Source: an uncultured Rothia sp. (lineage in GTDB: Bacteria; Actinomycetota; Actinomycetes; Actinomycetales; Micrococcaceae). From it: a stretch of 64,000 nt of DNA. Below are positions 7,635 to 16,042 of this stretch, piece after piece. The number at the start of each line of letters is the position of its first letter. Positions within the stretch are counted from its first letter, which is position 1. Below the pieces are notes generated by a model that worked only from the letters and a program-made list of their open reading frames with translations, was not told the DNA's origin and did no database searches. The stretch spans positions 1 to 64,000 of the forward strand of contig CAMIIO010000002.1 of the NCBI GenBank assembly GCA_946221065.1, given 5' to 3'. Both the position numbers and the translations under genes were made by a program.

Positions 7635-8708
7635 ATGGCTCAGTTAACCAAGGATTCATATCGGGTTCAACGGGTGTTTGCTTCGCCCGATTCGCTGGCA
7701 GAGTTCACACAATTTGCGCACCGGGTTTCCGCCGACGACGGCACTGCGGCTTTTTCTGAGCAAACACTCGTTGATTTCTCCAAAGCCAGTGCCTCGGACT
7801 CCTCTCAGCCACAGATAGTTGCTTATTTTTCTCGCTTAATCCAACCGGAGGACACGTCGCTCATTGGAGTGGCTCTTGCCGTACTCTCTGATGACCCCGA
7901 GGGAGAAGAAGCTACCGGCGTCGTCGAACTGGCGGTGGATCCCCGCTTTCGCCACTGTGGAGTAGGCGGAGAACTTGCCAAGCAACTTGCCTCCCACTTA
8001 CGCCAGCACCGCCCCGGAACCTACCACGTGTGGGTTCACCAAATTCTCGGGGATCAGCAGGAGAATCAGCACCTAGCTGTGGCGACCCTACGCAAGCGCT
8101 TTGCGGCAAAACAGATTAGGGAATTACATAAACTTCAGCTCCCCCTCAACGATAGTGCCCGTGACCGCATTGCAGATCTCGCGTCCGAGATAGAGCTTCC
8201 GAAGGGTCTCTCTCTGACCACTTTTATCCCCGCAGCCGACGACGCCCTCTGGCTCCGTGCCAACAGCGCAGCTTTTGCGCACCATCCCGAGCAGGGCTCA
8301 CTCACCCAAGACGACCTTGCCGAGCGCATGGAAGCCGACTGGTTTAGAGCGGAGGGATTCTTTCTAGCCAAAGATTCTGAGAGTAAGTCCATTGCCGGTT
8401 TTCACTGGACAAAAATTCCCGCTCAGCAACGCTCACCGTATACGGGTGAGGTCTATGTCGTAGGGGTTGACCCGCGGTGGCAGGGGAAAAAGCTGGGCTA
8501 TTCCCTCACTGTTTTGGGCTTGGATTATCTTGCTCGCGCAGAATACGCCCCGGGACACCTGCTAGAAAAAATTGTGCTTTATGTGGACGCAGATAACACT
8601 GCGGCGGTAAACCTTTATCGCTCCCTGGGCTTTGTTTCAGAGGCTGTGGATCTGATGTACGCCGTAACGCTTCCGTCCCAGCCCACCCTTGACTCTGTTG
8701 AGTCCTAA
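7635..8708 (+). CDS. mshD: Mycothiol synthase (Cys-GlcN-Ins acetyltransferase)
   Basis: A 357-residue protein with two GNAT domains. The N-terminal one has VVELAVDPRFRHCGVGGELA (about 95-115). The C-terminal one has GEVYVVGVDPRWQGKKLG (about 270-288) and a classic IVLYVDADNTAAVNLYRSLGF end (about 315-335). MshD transfers acetyl from acetyl-CoA to the cysteine amine of Cys-GlcN-Ins, the last step of mycothiol synthesis. The C-terminal domain is the active one in the family. The ATG has GGAGGGG 6 bases upstream. It is a marker for mycothiol-producing actinobacteria. Confidence 0.92.
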   Translation: MAQLTKDSYRVQRVFASPDSLAEFTQFAHRVSADDGTAAFSEQTLVDFSKASASDSSQPQIVAYFSRLIQPEDTSLIGVALAVLSDDPEGEEATGVVELAVDPRFRHCGVGGELAKQLASHLRQHRPGTYHVWVHQILGDQQENQHLAVATLRKRFAAKQIRELHKLQLPLNDSARDRIADLASEIELPKGLSLTTFIPAADDALWLRANSAAFAHHPEQGSLTQDDLAERMEADWFRAEGFFLAKDSESKSIAGFHWTKIPAQQRSPYTGEVYVVGVDPRWQGKKLGYSLTVLGLDYLARAEYAPGHLLEKIVLYVDADNTAAVNLYRSLGFVSEAVDLMYAVTLPSQPTLDSVES

Positions 8709-8787
8709 CCGTTTTTTATCTCTTGACCTACAATGTGGCGCGTCTTTACAAGCGCCTTCCTCAGCCGTATCACCAGAAAGGATCAGT

Positions 8788-11028
8788 ATGAGTAATTCAA
8801 CGCCCACAGATCAAAGTATCCCCACCCCCAAGGAGGTGCACCACCTGCCCAAAGATATTAACAAGCTTGAACGTGCCCAAACCCAGGGTGACCGTATTGA
8901 AAAGCTAGAAAAGGTTAAGCTGCCTAACCTCGCCGGAGATTTTGGGCCCGACCGCTTCCTGGACCGGGAAACGAGCTGGCTAGACTTCAACACCCGCGTG
9001 CTTGAGCTGGCAGAAGATTCGGGCTTGTATCTGCTAGAGCGCCTGAATTTCCTCTCCATCGTGGGCTCAAACCTTGACGAGTTCTTCATGGTTCGAGTAG
9101 CTGGGCTACGCCGTCGTATCGCCACCGGTATTGCTGTGCCCTCCGCAGCCGGGTTAACCCCCGATGAGCAGATGGAGCAGATTGCTGAGTCCGCGCATAA
9201 GCTGATGGAACGCCAGCACCGCTGTTTTCACGAAGAGGTGCTTCCGGCTCTTGCCGAAGAGCAGATCCGGATTGTGGGTTGGGATGACTTAGAAGCGGAA
9301 GCACAGGAGCGCCTTACTAAGTTCTTCAGTAACGAAGTGTTCCCCATCCTCACCCCGCTGGCTGTGGATCCGGCGCACCCTTTCCCCTATATTTCCGGTC
9401 TTTCGCTGAACCTCGCCGTGATTGTGCAAAACCCGCAGACCGGCAAGGAGCTCTTTGCCCGGCTGAAAGTACCGGATCAGCTAGATCGCATGATTTCGGT
9501 GGACGGTTCTCGCGCCGTCAACTCCCCCTCCCGCGAGGCACGCTTCATTCCCCTTGAAGATGTGATCGCTCAACACTTAGATATTCTCTTCCCCGGCATG
9601 GAAGTACTCGAACACCATGCCTTCCGAGTAACCCGTAACGAAGATCTTGAGGTAGAAGAGGACGACGCCGAGAACCTGCTTCAGGCGCTAGAGAAGGAAT
9701 TGCTTCGCCGTCGTTTTGGCCCGCCCGTGCGCCTGGAAGTGGAAGATACGATTAACCCCGATGTGTTGGATCTGCTGGTTTCTGAACTGCGCATTGATGA
9801 ATCAGAAGTGTATAAGCTTCCCGCTCCCCTTGATTTGCGCGGAGTAGGCGCCATCGTCAAGGCTAACCGTCCGGCGCTGCACTACCCCAAGCACATTGCA
9901 CATACCTCCCGCTGGCTCAACGAGAACGAGACTGCCGAGGCAGCCAATGTTTTTGCTGCAACACGCTCACACGACGTATTGCTGCACCACCCCTACGATT
10001 CCTTTGCCACCAGTGTGCAGGCTTTCCTGGAGCAGGCCGCAGCGGATCCGAACGTGATGGCGATTAAGCAGACCCTCTACCGCACCTCGGGCGACTCCCC
10101 CATTGTGGACGCCCTGATTGAGGCTGCAGAGGCCGGCAAGCAGGTGCTGGCGCTGGTGGAGATTAAGGCACGTTTTGATGAGGAAGCAAACATCAAGTGG
10201 GCTCGTAAGCTCGAACGTGCCGGCGTACATGTAGTGTACGGTATCGTGGGCTTGAAAACTCACTGTAAGCTCTCGCTGGTGGTACGCAAGGAAGGCGATT
10301 CCCTGCGTCGGTACTGCCATATCGGCACCGGTAACTACCACCCCTCCACCGCGCGTTTCTACGAGGATTTGGGTATTCTGACCTGCGACCCGCAGATTAC
10401 CGAGGACGTGTCGCGTTTGTTCAATCAGCTCTCCGGCTACGCGCCGAAGACCACCTATAAGTCGCTACTGGTTGCCCCGCGATCAATCCGTTCGGGGCTG
10501 ATTGACTATATTAACCGCGAGATTGAGCACAAGCTCGCGGGACGGCACGCCAAGATTCAGATCAAATGCAACTCGATGGTGGATGAAGCCATTATTGACT
10601 CGCTCTATCGCGCATCCCAGGCTGGCGTTGAGGTGAATGTGCTGGTGCGCGGTATTTGCGCGCTACGTCCGGGTATTCCGGGGCTATCCGAGAACATTAA
10701 GGTGCGATCCTTCCTCGGCAGATTCCTGGAGCACTCGCGCGTGTTCAGCTTTGATAATGCCGGTGACCCCAAGGTGTTTATTGGTTCAGCGGATATGATG
10801 CACCGTAACCTTGACCGCCGAGTGGAGGCCCTGGTTATTATCAAGGCAGCACGCAACCGCGACTACCTGCTCAAAATGTTTGATCTCTACATGTCCGAAA
10901 AGACCGCCAGCTGGCATCTGGACGGTGAGGGAATCTGGGAGCGGCATTACCTCGACGCCGACGGCAACCGGTTGCGCGATATTCAGAGCTACTACCTGGA
11001 ATCTCGTGAAAAGGGTAAGCGCAAGTAG
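8788..11028 (+). CDS. ppk: Polyphosphate kinase 1
   Basis: A 746-residue PPK1 that reversibly polymerises the gamma-phosphate of ATP into polyphosphate. The N-terminal domain begins RFLDRETSWLDFNTRVLELA and includes SNLDEFFMVRVAGLRR. The catalytic C-terminal half carries VGLKTHCKLSLVVRK, with the autophosphorylated histidine, and YCHIGTGNYHPSTARFYEDLG. The start was set at ATG 8788 because AGAAAGGATCAG precedes it and the upstream in-frame extension overlaps mshD with no family similarity. A 60-residue hydrophilic leader precedes the conserved core. It is followed by a strong hairpin and then mutT1, a gene order also seen in mycobacteria. Confidence 0.95.
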   Translation: MSNSTPTDQSIPTPKEVHHLPKDINKLERAQTQGDRIEKLEKVKLPNLAGDFGPDRFLDRETSWLDFNTRVLELAEDSGLYLLERLNFLSIVGSNLDEFFMVRVAGLRRRIATGIAVPSAAGLTPDEQMEQIAESAHKLMERQHRCFHEEVLPALAEEQIRIVGWDDLEAEAQERLTKFFSNEVFPILTPLAVDPAHPFPYISGLSLNLAVIVQNPQTGKELFARLKVPDQLDRMISVDGSRAVNSPSREARFIPLEDVIAQHLDILFPGMEVLEHHAFRVTRNEDLEVEEDDAENLLQALEKELLRRRFGPPVRLEVEDTINPDVLDLLVSELRIDESEVYKLPAPLDLRGVGAIVKANRPALHYPKHIAHTSRWLNENETAEAANVFAATRSHDVLLHHPYDSFATSVQAFLEQAAADPNVMAIKQTLYRTSGDSPIVDALIEAAEAGKQVLALVEIKARFDEEANIKWARKLERAGVHVVYGIVGLKTHCKLSLVVRKEGDSLRRYCHIGTGNYHPSTARFYEDLGILTCDPQITEDVSRLFNQLSGYAPKTTYKSLLVAPRSIRSGLIDYINREIEHKLAGRHAKIQIKCNSMVDEAIIDSLYRASQAGVEVNVLVRGICALRPGIPGLSENIKVRSFLGRFLEHSRVFSFDNAGDPKVFIGSADMMHRNLDRRVEALVIIKAARNRDYLLKMFDLYMSEKTASWHLDGEGIWERHYLDADGNRLRDIQSYYLESREKGKRK

Positions 11029-11117
11029 CTTAAGGGCGGAACCTGTCTTCACAACCTTTTGAACGGCTATACCCTTAGTAAATGTTCATATTTAAGGTAG
11101 TGAGCAGGAACGCTTAG

Positions 11118-11157
11118 AATGTCTGTGGGAGACGTTTCTCCGGCTCCCACAGACATT
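11118..11157 (+). terminator. Rho-independent terminator between ppk and mutT1
   Basis: A 14-bp perfect stem (11118-11131 with 11144-11157) and 12-nt loop is followed by CACTTTTTC. The hairpin swallows an ATG at 11119 that would otherwise extend mutT1, arguing for the later start. Confidence 0.8.
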
Positions 11158-11187
11158 CACTTTTTCTGCGAAGGTTGTTTCACGAAC

Positions 11188-12183
11188 ATGCCGAAATCTC
11201 AGGTGTATACCGCTCACCGCCGCGATGGCGACTACTCGGTAACTCGCAAGGCCACTCCCGACGTCGACGTTACCGCCGCAGGTTGCCTTATCTGGCGGTA
11301 CTACAAGGAACAGCTACAGCTTCTGATTATTCACCGCCCTAACTACGATGACTGGTCCTGGCCCAAGGGCAAGGTAGATCCCGGGGAAACTATCGCGGAA
11401 ACAGCTATCCGAGAAGTCCGTGAAGAAGTGGGGCTTCACGTCACTCTGGGCGTTCCCTTAGCTGTAACCAAGTACAAGGTAAAGCACGGGGATAAAGAGG
11501 TTTATTATTGGGCTTCCCGCGTGAGCCACACGGCCAAGGCAAAGGTCGATGGGCACGAAGTTGATGAGCTTCGCTGGGTGAGCCCTAAAGAGGCTCGCAA
11601 GCTTTTGACGAACACCTCCGATGTTGAGCCGCTAGAGGCATTGGAGAAGCTCTGGGAGAATAAAGATCTTGCCACTCGTCCGGTGATTATTGTGCGCCAT
11701 GCCAAGGCAAAGCCGCGTTCTAGCTGGAGCGCGGCGGAGGGCGAGCGTCCGTTGGCAGCCACCGGCAAGCGTCAGGCGTTAGCGGTGTGCCGCTTGCTGG
11801 AAGCCTGGCAGCCGCAAAAAGTTATTTCTTCCCCCTGGACCCGCTGTATGCAAACTGTGACGAATTACAACAAAAGTACCGGGGTTCCCATCAAAGAGAA
11901 GTCCGCTATTACCGAAGCGGCGAATAAGCGTTCGCCTAAGCGCGCGGCAAAGGTGGTGGAATCGCTTTTTGATAAGGATTACCCGATTGCGCTGTGTACG
12001 CACCGTCCGGTGTTACCCACGGTGCTGGGTGTGTTGGCGGATCATATGAATAAGAGCCTCACCAAGGTTCTTCCCATGGAGGACCCACACTTGCTTCCGG
12101 GCGAGATTTTGGTTCTTCAGGTATCGTTGCAGAATAAAAACCGCACCGTATCTGTTGAACAGATTAAACCCTTTAGCGATTAG
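11188..12183 (+). CDS. mutT1: MutT1-type Nudix hydrolase fused to a histidine phosphatase domain
   Basis: A 331-residue two-domain protein. Residues 15-150 hold the Nudix fold with the box GKVDPGETIAETAIREVREEVGL. Residues 165-330 are a SixA-like histidine phosphatase with VIIVRHAKAKPRSSW, including the catalytic RH. Mycobacterial MutT1 of the same architecture removes 8-oxo-dGTP/8-oxo-GTP and diadenosine polyphosphates, so a nucleotide-pool sanitising role is likely. The start at 11188 is preferred over ATG 11119, which lies in the ppk terminator stem; GAAGG sits 13 bases upstream, a long spacing. It lies 17 bases before thyA and is probably cotranscribed with it. Confidence 0.87.
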   Translation: MPKSQVYTAHRRDGDYSVTRKATPDVDVTAAGCLIWRYYKEQLQLLIIHRPNYDDWSWPKGKVDPGETIAETAIREVREEVGLHVTLGVPLAVTKYKVKHGDKEVYYWASRVSHTAKAKVDGHEVDELRWVSPKEARKLLTNTSDVEPLEALEKLWENKDLATRPVIIVRHAKAKPRSSWSAAEGERPLAATGKRQALAVCRLLEAWQPQKVISSPWTRCMQTVTNYNKSTGVPIKEKSAITEAANKRSPKRAAKVVESLFDKDYPIALCTHRPVLPTVLGVLADHMNKSLTKVLPMEDPHLLPGEILVLQVSLQNKNRTVSVEQIKPFSD

Positions 12184-12200
12184 AAAGAACGCCGCCCTTA

Positions 12201-13046
12201 ATGACTCCTTCGCCCGCTGAATCTGCCGCGCCCGTCCCCGCCCCGTATGAGGATTTATTGCGCGATATCCTCGAACACGGGGACGATAAATCTGATCGCA
12301 CCGGCACCGGCACTCGCTCGGTGTTTGGGCGACAAATGCGCTTTAATCTCAAAGACTCGTTCCCGCTCATTACCACCAAGCGTGTGCATTTTAAGTCCGT
12401 GGCAATCGAGCTACTATGGTTTCTGCGCGGGGAATCCAATGTGCGCTGGTTACAGGAACGCGGCGTCACCATCTGGGATGAGTGGGCGGATGACGACGGC
12501 GAACTCGGTCCGGTGTACGGTGTGCAGTGGCGTTCGTGGCCGGCAGGTCACGGCGAGAGTATCGATCAGATCGCCAAGGTTGTGGAGTCGCTGAAGAACA
12601 ACCCGGATTCTCGCCGTCATATTGTTTCGGCGTGGAACCCTGCGGAGGTTGATTCGATGGCGTTACCACCCTGCCACGCATTATTCCAGTTCTATGTAAA
12701 GCATGTTGAGAATGGGCCGAATGAACTTTCCTGCCAGCTCTATCAGCGTAGTGCGGATATGTTTCTGGGGGTTCCCTTTAATATTGCATCCTATGCTCTG
12801 CTCACGCAGCTTGTGGCGCACGAGGTAGGAATGGTTCCGGGTGAGTTTGTGTGGACCGGCGGCGATTGCCATATTTACTCTAACCATTTTGAGCAGGTTC
12901 GCGAACAGCTCTCACGCGAGCCCTACCCCTATCCGCAACTTGTTATTAAGACCAAACGCGATTCTCTTGCCGAGTATGAGTTTGAGGATTTTGAGCTAGT
13001 AAATTACCGGCACCACCCCACTATTAAGGCGCCGATCGCCGTCTAA
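12201..13046 (+). CDS. thyA: Thymidylate synthase
   Basis: A 281-residue ThyA that methylates dUMP with 5,10-methylene-tetrahydrofolate to give dTMP and dihydrofolate. The catalytic cysteine is in MALPPCHALFQFYV (about residue 160). SCQLYQRSADMFLGVPFNIA (about 181-200) is the dUMP-binding signature, and ITTKRVHFKSV supplies the N-terminal arginine region. Length matches the family with about 15 extra N-terminal residues. It is followed after 43 bases by folA, the enzyme that regenerates the folate it consumes. Confidence 0.96.
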   Translation: MTPSPAESAAPVPAPYEDLLRDILEHGDDKSDRTGTGTRSVFGRQMRFNLKDSFPLITTKRVHFKSVAIELLWFLRGESNVRWLQERGVTIWDEWADDDGELGPVYGVQWRSWPAGHGESIDQIAKVVESLKNNPDSRRHIVSAWNPAEVDSMALPPCHALFQFYVKHVENGPNELSCQLYQRSADMFLGVPFNIASYALLTQLVAHEVGMVPGEFVWTGGDCHIYSNHFEQVREQLSREPYPYPQLVIKTKRDSLAEYEFEDFELVNYRHHPTIKAPIAV

Positions 13047-13089
13047 CTCGCATAACTCCCCAGGGCTTCACCGTTGAAAGAGGTTTAGT

Positions 13090-13671
13090 ATGTCTCAGCT
13101 TCCCGTGTTGGGTGCCGTATGGGCACAATCACTGAATGCGGTGATTGGTCGTGACGGCGGTATGCCCTGGTATGCCCCGGAAGATTTAAAGCATTTTAAG
13201 GAAGTCACTCTGGGTGCTCCGGTGATTATGGGGCGTAAAACCTGGGACTCCTTTCCCGAGCAATTTCGCCCGTTGCCGGGGCGGGAGAACATTGTGGTGT
13301 CTCGCCGGGTTGACTCACCACAAACCGCCGGTGGTGCGCTCTGGGTTCCCGATGTTGAAACGGGTCTAGAGATAGCGGTATCGCTAGGGGAAATGGTGTG
13401 GCTAATTGGTGGTTCGCAGCTTTTTGAGGTGGTGCTACCGCGCACTGATCTTCCAGGTGTTGCCGGTGGCTGTCTGAGCCGGGTAGAGCGTACTGTTTTT
13501 GCCTCGGTGGTGGAGGGCGACGCCGTCGCCCCGGATCTTTCCCCGCAATGGCAGTTGGCAGAACGTACCGAGTACCGCGATTCTGCGAGGGGCTGGATTC
13601 AGCCCCACGACGACGGCGAGAAGCTGCCGCTTTCGTATCGCTTTGAGCGCTGGGAGCGGGAGCTTAGCTAG
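13090..13671 (+). CDS. folA: Dihydrofolate reductase
   Basis: A 193-residue DHFR that reduces dihydrofolate with NADPH. Motifs include GAVWAQSLNAVIGRDGGMPW (residues 8-27), LKHFKEVTLGAPVIMGRKTW with the substrate and NADPH contacts, LPGRENIVVSRR, and VWLIGGSQLFE. It is a little longer than the ~160-residue enteric enzyme, with an extra C-terminal strand region. AAAGAGGTTTAGT precedes the ATG. It pairs with thyA in one transcription unit and converges with the membrane protein at 13681, leaving only 9 bases between stops. Confidence 0.95.
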   Translation: MSQLPVLGAVWAQSLNAVIGRDGGMPWYAPEDLKHFKEVTLGAPVIMGRKTWDSFPEQFRPLPGRENIVVSRRVDSPQTAGGALWVPDVETGLEIAVSLGEMVWLIGGSQLFEVVLPRTDLPGVAGGCLSRVERTVFASVVEGDAVAPDLSPQWQLAERTEYRDSARGWIQPHDDGEKLPLSYRFERWERELS

Positions 13672-13680
13672 TTGTAGCTG

Positions 13681-14163
13681 CTAGCTGTGTCGAAAGATAG
13701 TGCGAACGCAGTAGATACAACCCATAATGGCAACCAGCCAAGGGAAGTACAAGAGAACATAGGCAACGAGTCCGGGAAAATTGTTACCCAGATAGTCTCC
13801 GTTAGTGTTCATCATGAGGGACGTTGCAATCGTCGCTAAGGTGCCCCATAGCACCATAAGTAGCGCAGGAATTTTGAACCCTGCTTCTAGGGCTCTATCC
13901 ACCCAAACGAAAGATTGATTCGCCCCTGTACGCGCGGTAGCAGTCGTCTTGAGTCCGTGCCAGCGGATATTCAGCCTACCAATCCCCCAAAGACATCCCG
14001 CGCCAGCGGCAACCAAGAGTGCAAAAGTACCATAAATGTACAGCCCAATCGGCACGCCGCCATCGGGGTTGAATAAACCATCAAGGCTCGCCCACATAAA
14101 TAAAGCACTGGCAACCCACGCGCTAAAGTAGAACGTTTTGCGGGGAATAGTAGAGACCATCAT
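13681..14163 (-). CDS. Hypothetical four-helix membrane protein
   Basis: About 160 residues with four predicted transmembrane helices (near residues 12-28, 39-60, 95-116, 130-152 counting from the chosen start) and a hydrophilic loop between helices 2 and 3 (LNIRWHGLKTTATARTGANQ). The start is uncertain: two adjacent ATGs at 14163/14160 follow GAGAAAAGAG, while a longer frame would need an ATG at 14193 or a TTG at 14199 without a clear ribosome site. No family is recognised. It is monocistronic and divergent from asd. Confidence 0.6.
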   Translation of the reverse strand: MMVSTIPRKTFYFSAWVASALFMWASLDGLFNPDGGVPIGLYIYGTFALLVAAGAGCLWGIGRLNIRWHGLKTTATARTGANQSFVWVDRALEAGFKIPALLMVLWGTLATIATSLMMNTNGDYLGNNFPGLVAYVLLYFPWLVAIMGCIYCVRTIFRHS

Positions 14164-14350
14164 GTGCTCTTTTCTCAAGCCACGGAAGGTCATTTTCAAC
14201 CGTAAAAATTTGACTGTATACCCATAAAAATATCAAACCACTGTGAGGATAGCTAACATTGCCCCTTCACTATTCCAGCAGTTACGTCATGATGTCACCA
14301 TCTAAGACTGCAAGCTGAGAACCTCCGCCCCTTCCGGTTAGACTGGAGAC

Positions 14351-15490
14351 ATGACTTTTACTTCCGGTGACTCAGTAGGATTCGTAGGCTATCGAGGCAT
14401 GGTGGGCTCCGTGCTCATGAAGCGCATGCTCGAAGAGGCAGACTTTGAAGGCATCAACCCCGTGTTCTTCTCTACCTCTCAGGCAGGTAAGCCCTCCCCC
14501 ACCTTTGACGGCGTGCTCGAAGAAAGCACACTCAAGGACGCTCACGATATTGACGAACTCGCGAAGCTCCCCATCATCGTCACTTCCCAAGGTGGCGACT
14601 ACACCAAGGCAGTACACACCCAGCTCCGCGAGCGCGGTTGGGACGGTCTCTGGATTGACGCCGCCTCTACCCTGCGCATGAACGACGATTCGGTGATCGT
14701 GTTGGATCCGATTAACCGTAATGTGATTGACCGCGGTCTGGATTCCGGCGTTAAAGACTTTATTGGTGGCAACTGCACGGTGTCCTGTTTGCTCATGGGC
14801 CTGGGTGGCCTATGGAAGCAGGGGCTGGTGGAGTGGGGCACCTCCATGACGTACCAGGCGGCTTCCGGTGGCGGTGCTCGCCACATGCGCGAGGTGCTTA
14901 ACCAGTTTGGCGCGCTCAATCACACTGTGGGCGCGGAGTTGGAGGATCCGGCGTCGGCAATTCTTGAGATTGACCGTAAGGTGCTGGCTCAGCAGCGTTC
15001 CGGTGATCTCGATACCACCCAGTTTGGAGTTCCGCTTGCCGGTTCACTTATTCCCTGGATTGATAGTGATCTCGGCAATGGGCAGTCTCGCGAGGAGTGG
15101 AAGGCAGAAGCCGAGTCCAATAAGATTCTGGGGCTTGAGGGTGAGAATCGTGTGGTTCTGGATGGGCTCTGTGTGCGTATTGCTACCATGCGTTCGCATT
15201 CGCAGGCACTTACTTTGAAGCTCACCGAAGACCTCAGCGTTGCCGAAATCGAGAAGATTATTGACGAAGATAACGAGTGGTCTAAGGTGATTCCTAATCA
15301 GAAGGAGGCCACGATGGAGGGGCTAACCCCCGTGGCTGCCTCGGGTACGCTGGATATTCCGGTGGGCCGTATTCGTAAGCTGAATATGGGGCCGCAGTAC
15401 ATTAGTGCGTTCACCGTGGGTGACCAGTTGCTGTGGGGAGCTGCCGAGCCGATTCGTCGCATGCTCAAGATTGCCACGGGAACCCTCTAA
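14351..15490 (+). CDS. asd: Aspartate-semialdehyde dehydrogenase, proteobacterial-type
   Basis: A 379-residue NADPH-dependent enzyme that converts aspartyl phosphate to aspartate semialdehyde for lysine, methionine, threonine and diaminopimelate. The N-terminus reads VGFVGYRGMVGSVLMKRMLEE followed by PVFFSTSQAG, the layout of E. coli Asd. The catalytic cysteine is in GGNCTVSC (C142), followed by YQAASGGGARHMRE. Most textbook actinobacterial Asd enzymes (mycobacterial, corynebacterial) instead show the shorter ATGxVG type, so the subtype is notable. It is followed 18 bases later by a GntR regulator. Confidence 0.93.
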   Translation: MTFTSGDSVGFVGYRGMVGSVLMKRMLEEADFEGINPVFFSTSQAGKPSPTFDGVLEESTLKDAHDIDELAKLPIIVTSQGGDYTKAVHTQLRERGWDGLWIDAASTLRMNDDSVIVLDPINRNVIDRGLDSGVKDFIGGNCTVSCLLMGLGGLWKQGLVEWGTSMTYQAASGGGARHMREVLNQFGALNHTVGAELEDPASAILEIDRKVLAQQRSGDLDTTQFGVPLAGSLIPWIDSDLGNGQSREEWKAEAESNKILGLEGENRVVLDGLCVRIATMRSHSQALTLKLTEDLSVAEIEKIIDEDNEWSKVIPNQKEATMEGLTPVAASGTLDIPVGRIRKLNMGPQYISAFTVGDQLLWGAAEPIRRMLKIATGTL

Positions 15491-15508
15491 CGTCGAAAGC
15501 TACCGATA

Positions 15509-15949
15509 ATGATTGCGCAGTTGCCCTTGCACCGAGCGCACGGAGAGCCTTCCGCCGCGGGCGAGGGCACTCGTGCGTTTACGCTGAGTATCAATAAAGA
15601 CTCGGATGTGCCGCCGTATTCTCAGATTCGACGCGCGGTGATTGCCGCGCGCGCCGATGGCACCTTAGTTGCCGGTGACCGGTTACCGCCTATGCGACTC
15701 TTGGCTCAGGATCTAAATCTTGCGGTCAATACGGTGGCTAAGGCGTATAAAGAGCTGGAAGCTGCCGGAGTGATTGAGACGCACGGGCGCGCAGGTAGCT
15801 TTATTACCGCCCCGGATGCTAACTCGCAGAAGGTCTTTACGTTAACTTCCCGGTATATTGCTACCATGCGCAAGCTCGGCATTGAGGACGAAAAGATCCT
15901 GCAGATTATCGAGCATAATCTTGGTTTGGATGAGCTTCACGAGGAATAG
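15509..15949 (+). CDS. GntR-family regulator, YtrA subfamily
   Basis: A 146-residue regulator with one winged-helix domain (about residues 33-100: PPYSQIRRAVIAARADGTL, GDRLPPMRLLAQDLNLAVNTVAKAYKELE, GVIETHGRAGSFI). It has a short C-terminal helical tail rather than a ligand-binding FadR or HutC domain. That size is typical of YtrA regulators, which usually control nearby ABC transporters; none is adjacent here. Because asd lies only 18 bases upstream, the two may share a transcript. The first 28 residues are poorly conserved in style, so a later start is possible, although no better ribosome site is seen. Confidence 0.8.
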   Translation: MIAQLPLHRAHGEPSAAGEGTRAFTLSINKDSDVPPYSQIRRAVIAARADGTLVAGDRLPPMRLLAQDLNLAVNTVAKAYKELEAAGVIETHGRAGSFITAPDANSQKVFTLTSRYIATMRKLGIEDEKILQIIEHNLGLDELHEE

Positions 15950-15980
15950 CTTTCCTATAACAGAATCAAAATAAACCTTG

Positions 15981-16019
15981 TATCAGATCGACTGAAATAA
16001 ATCTTTAGTCGATCTGATA
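15981..16019. terminator. Bidirectional terminator between the GntR gene and gntP
   Basis: A 13-bp perfect inverted repeat (15981-15993 with 16007-16019) with an AT-rich loop lies between convergent genes and is followed by T-rich sequence on the + strand. Confidence 0.75.
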
Positions 16020-16042
16020 TTTATTTGTTGATATAAAATACT

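Noticed and set aside
11119..11187. Upstream start for mutT1
   Set aside because: It sits in the terminator stem of ppk.
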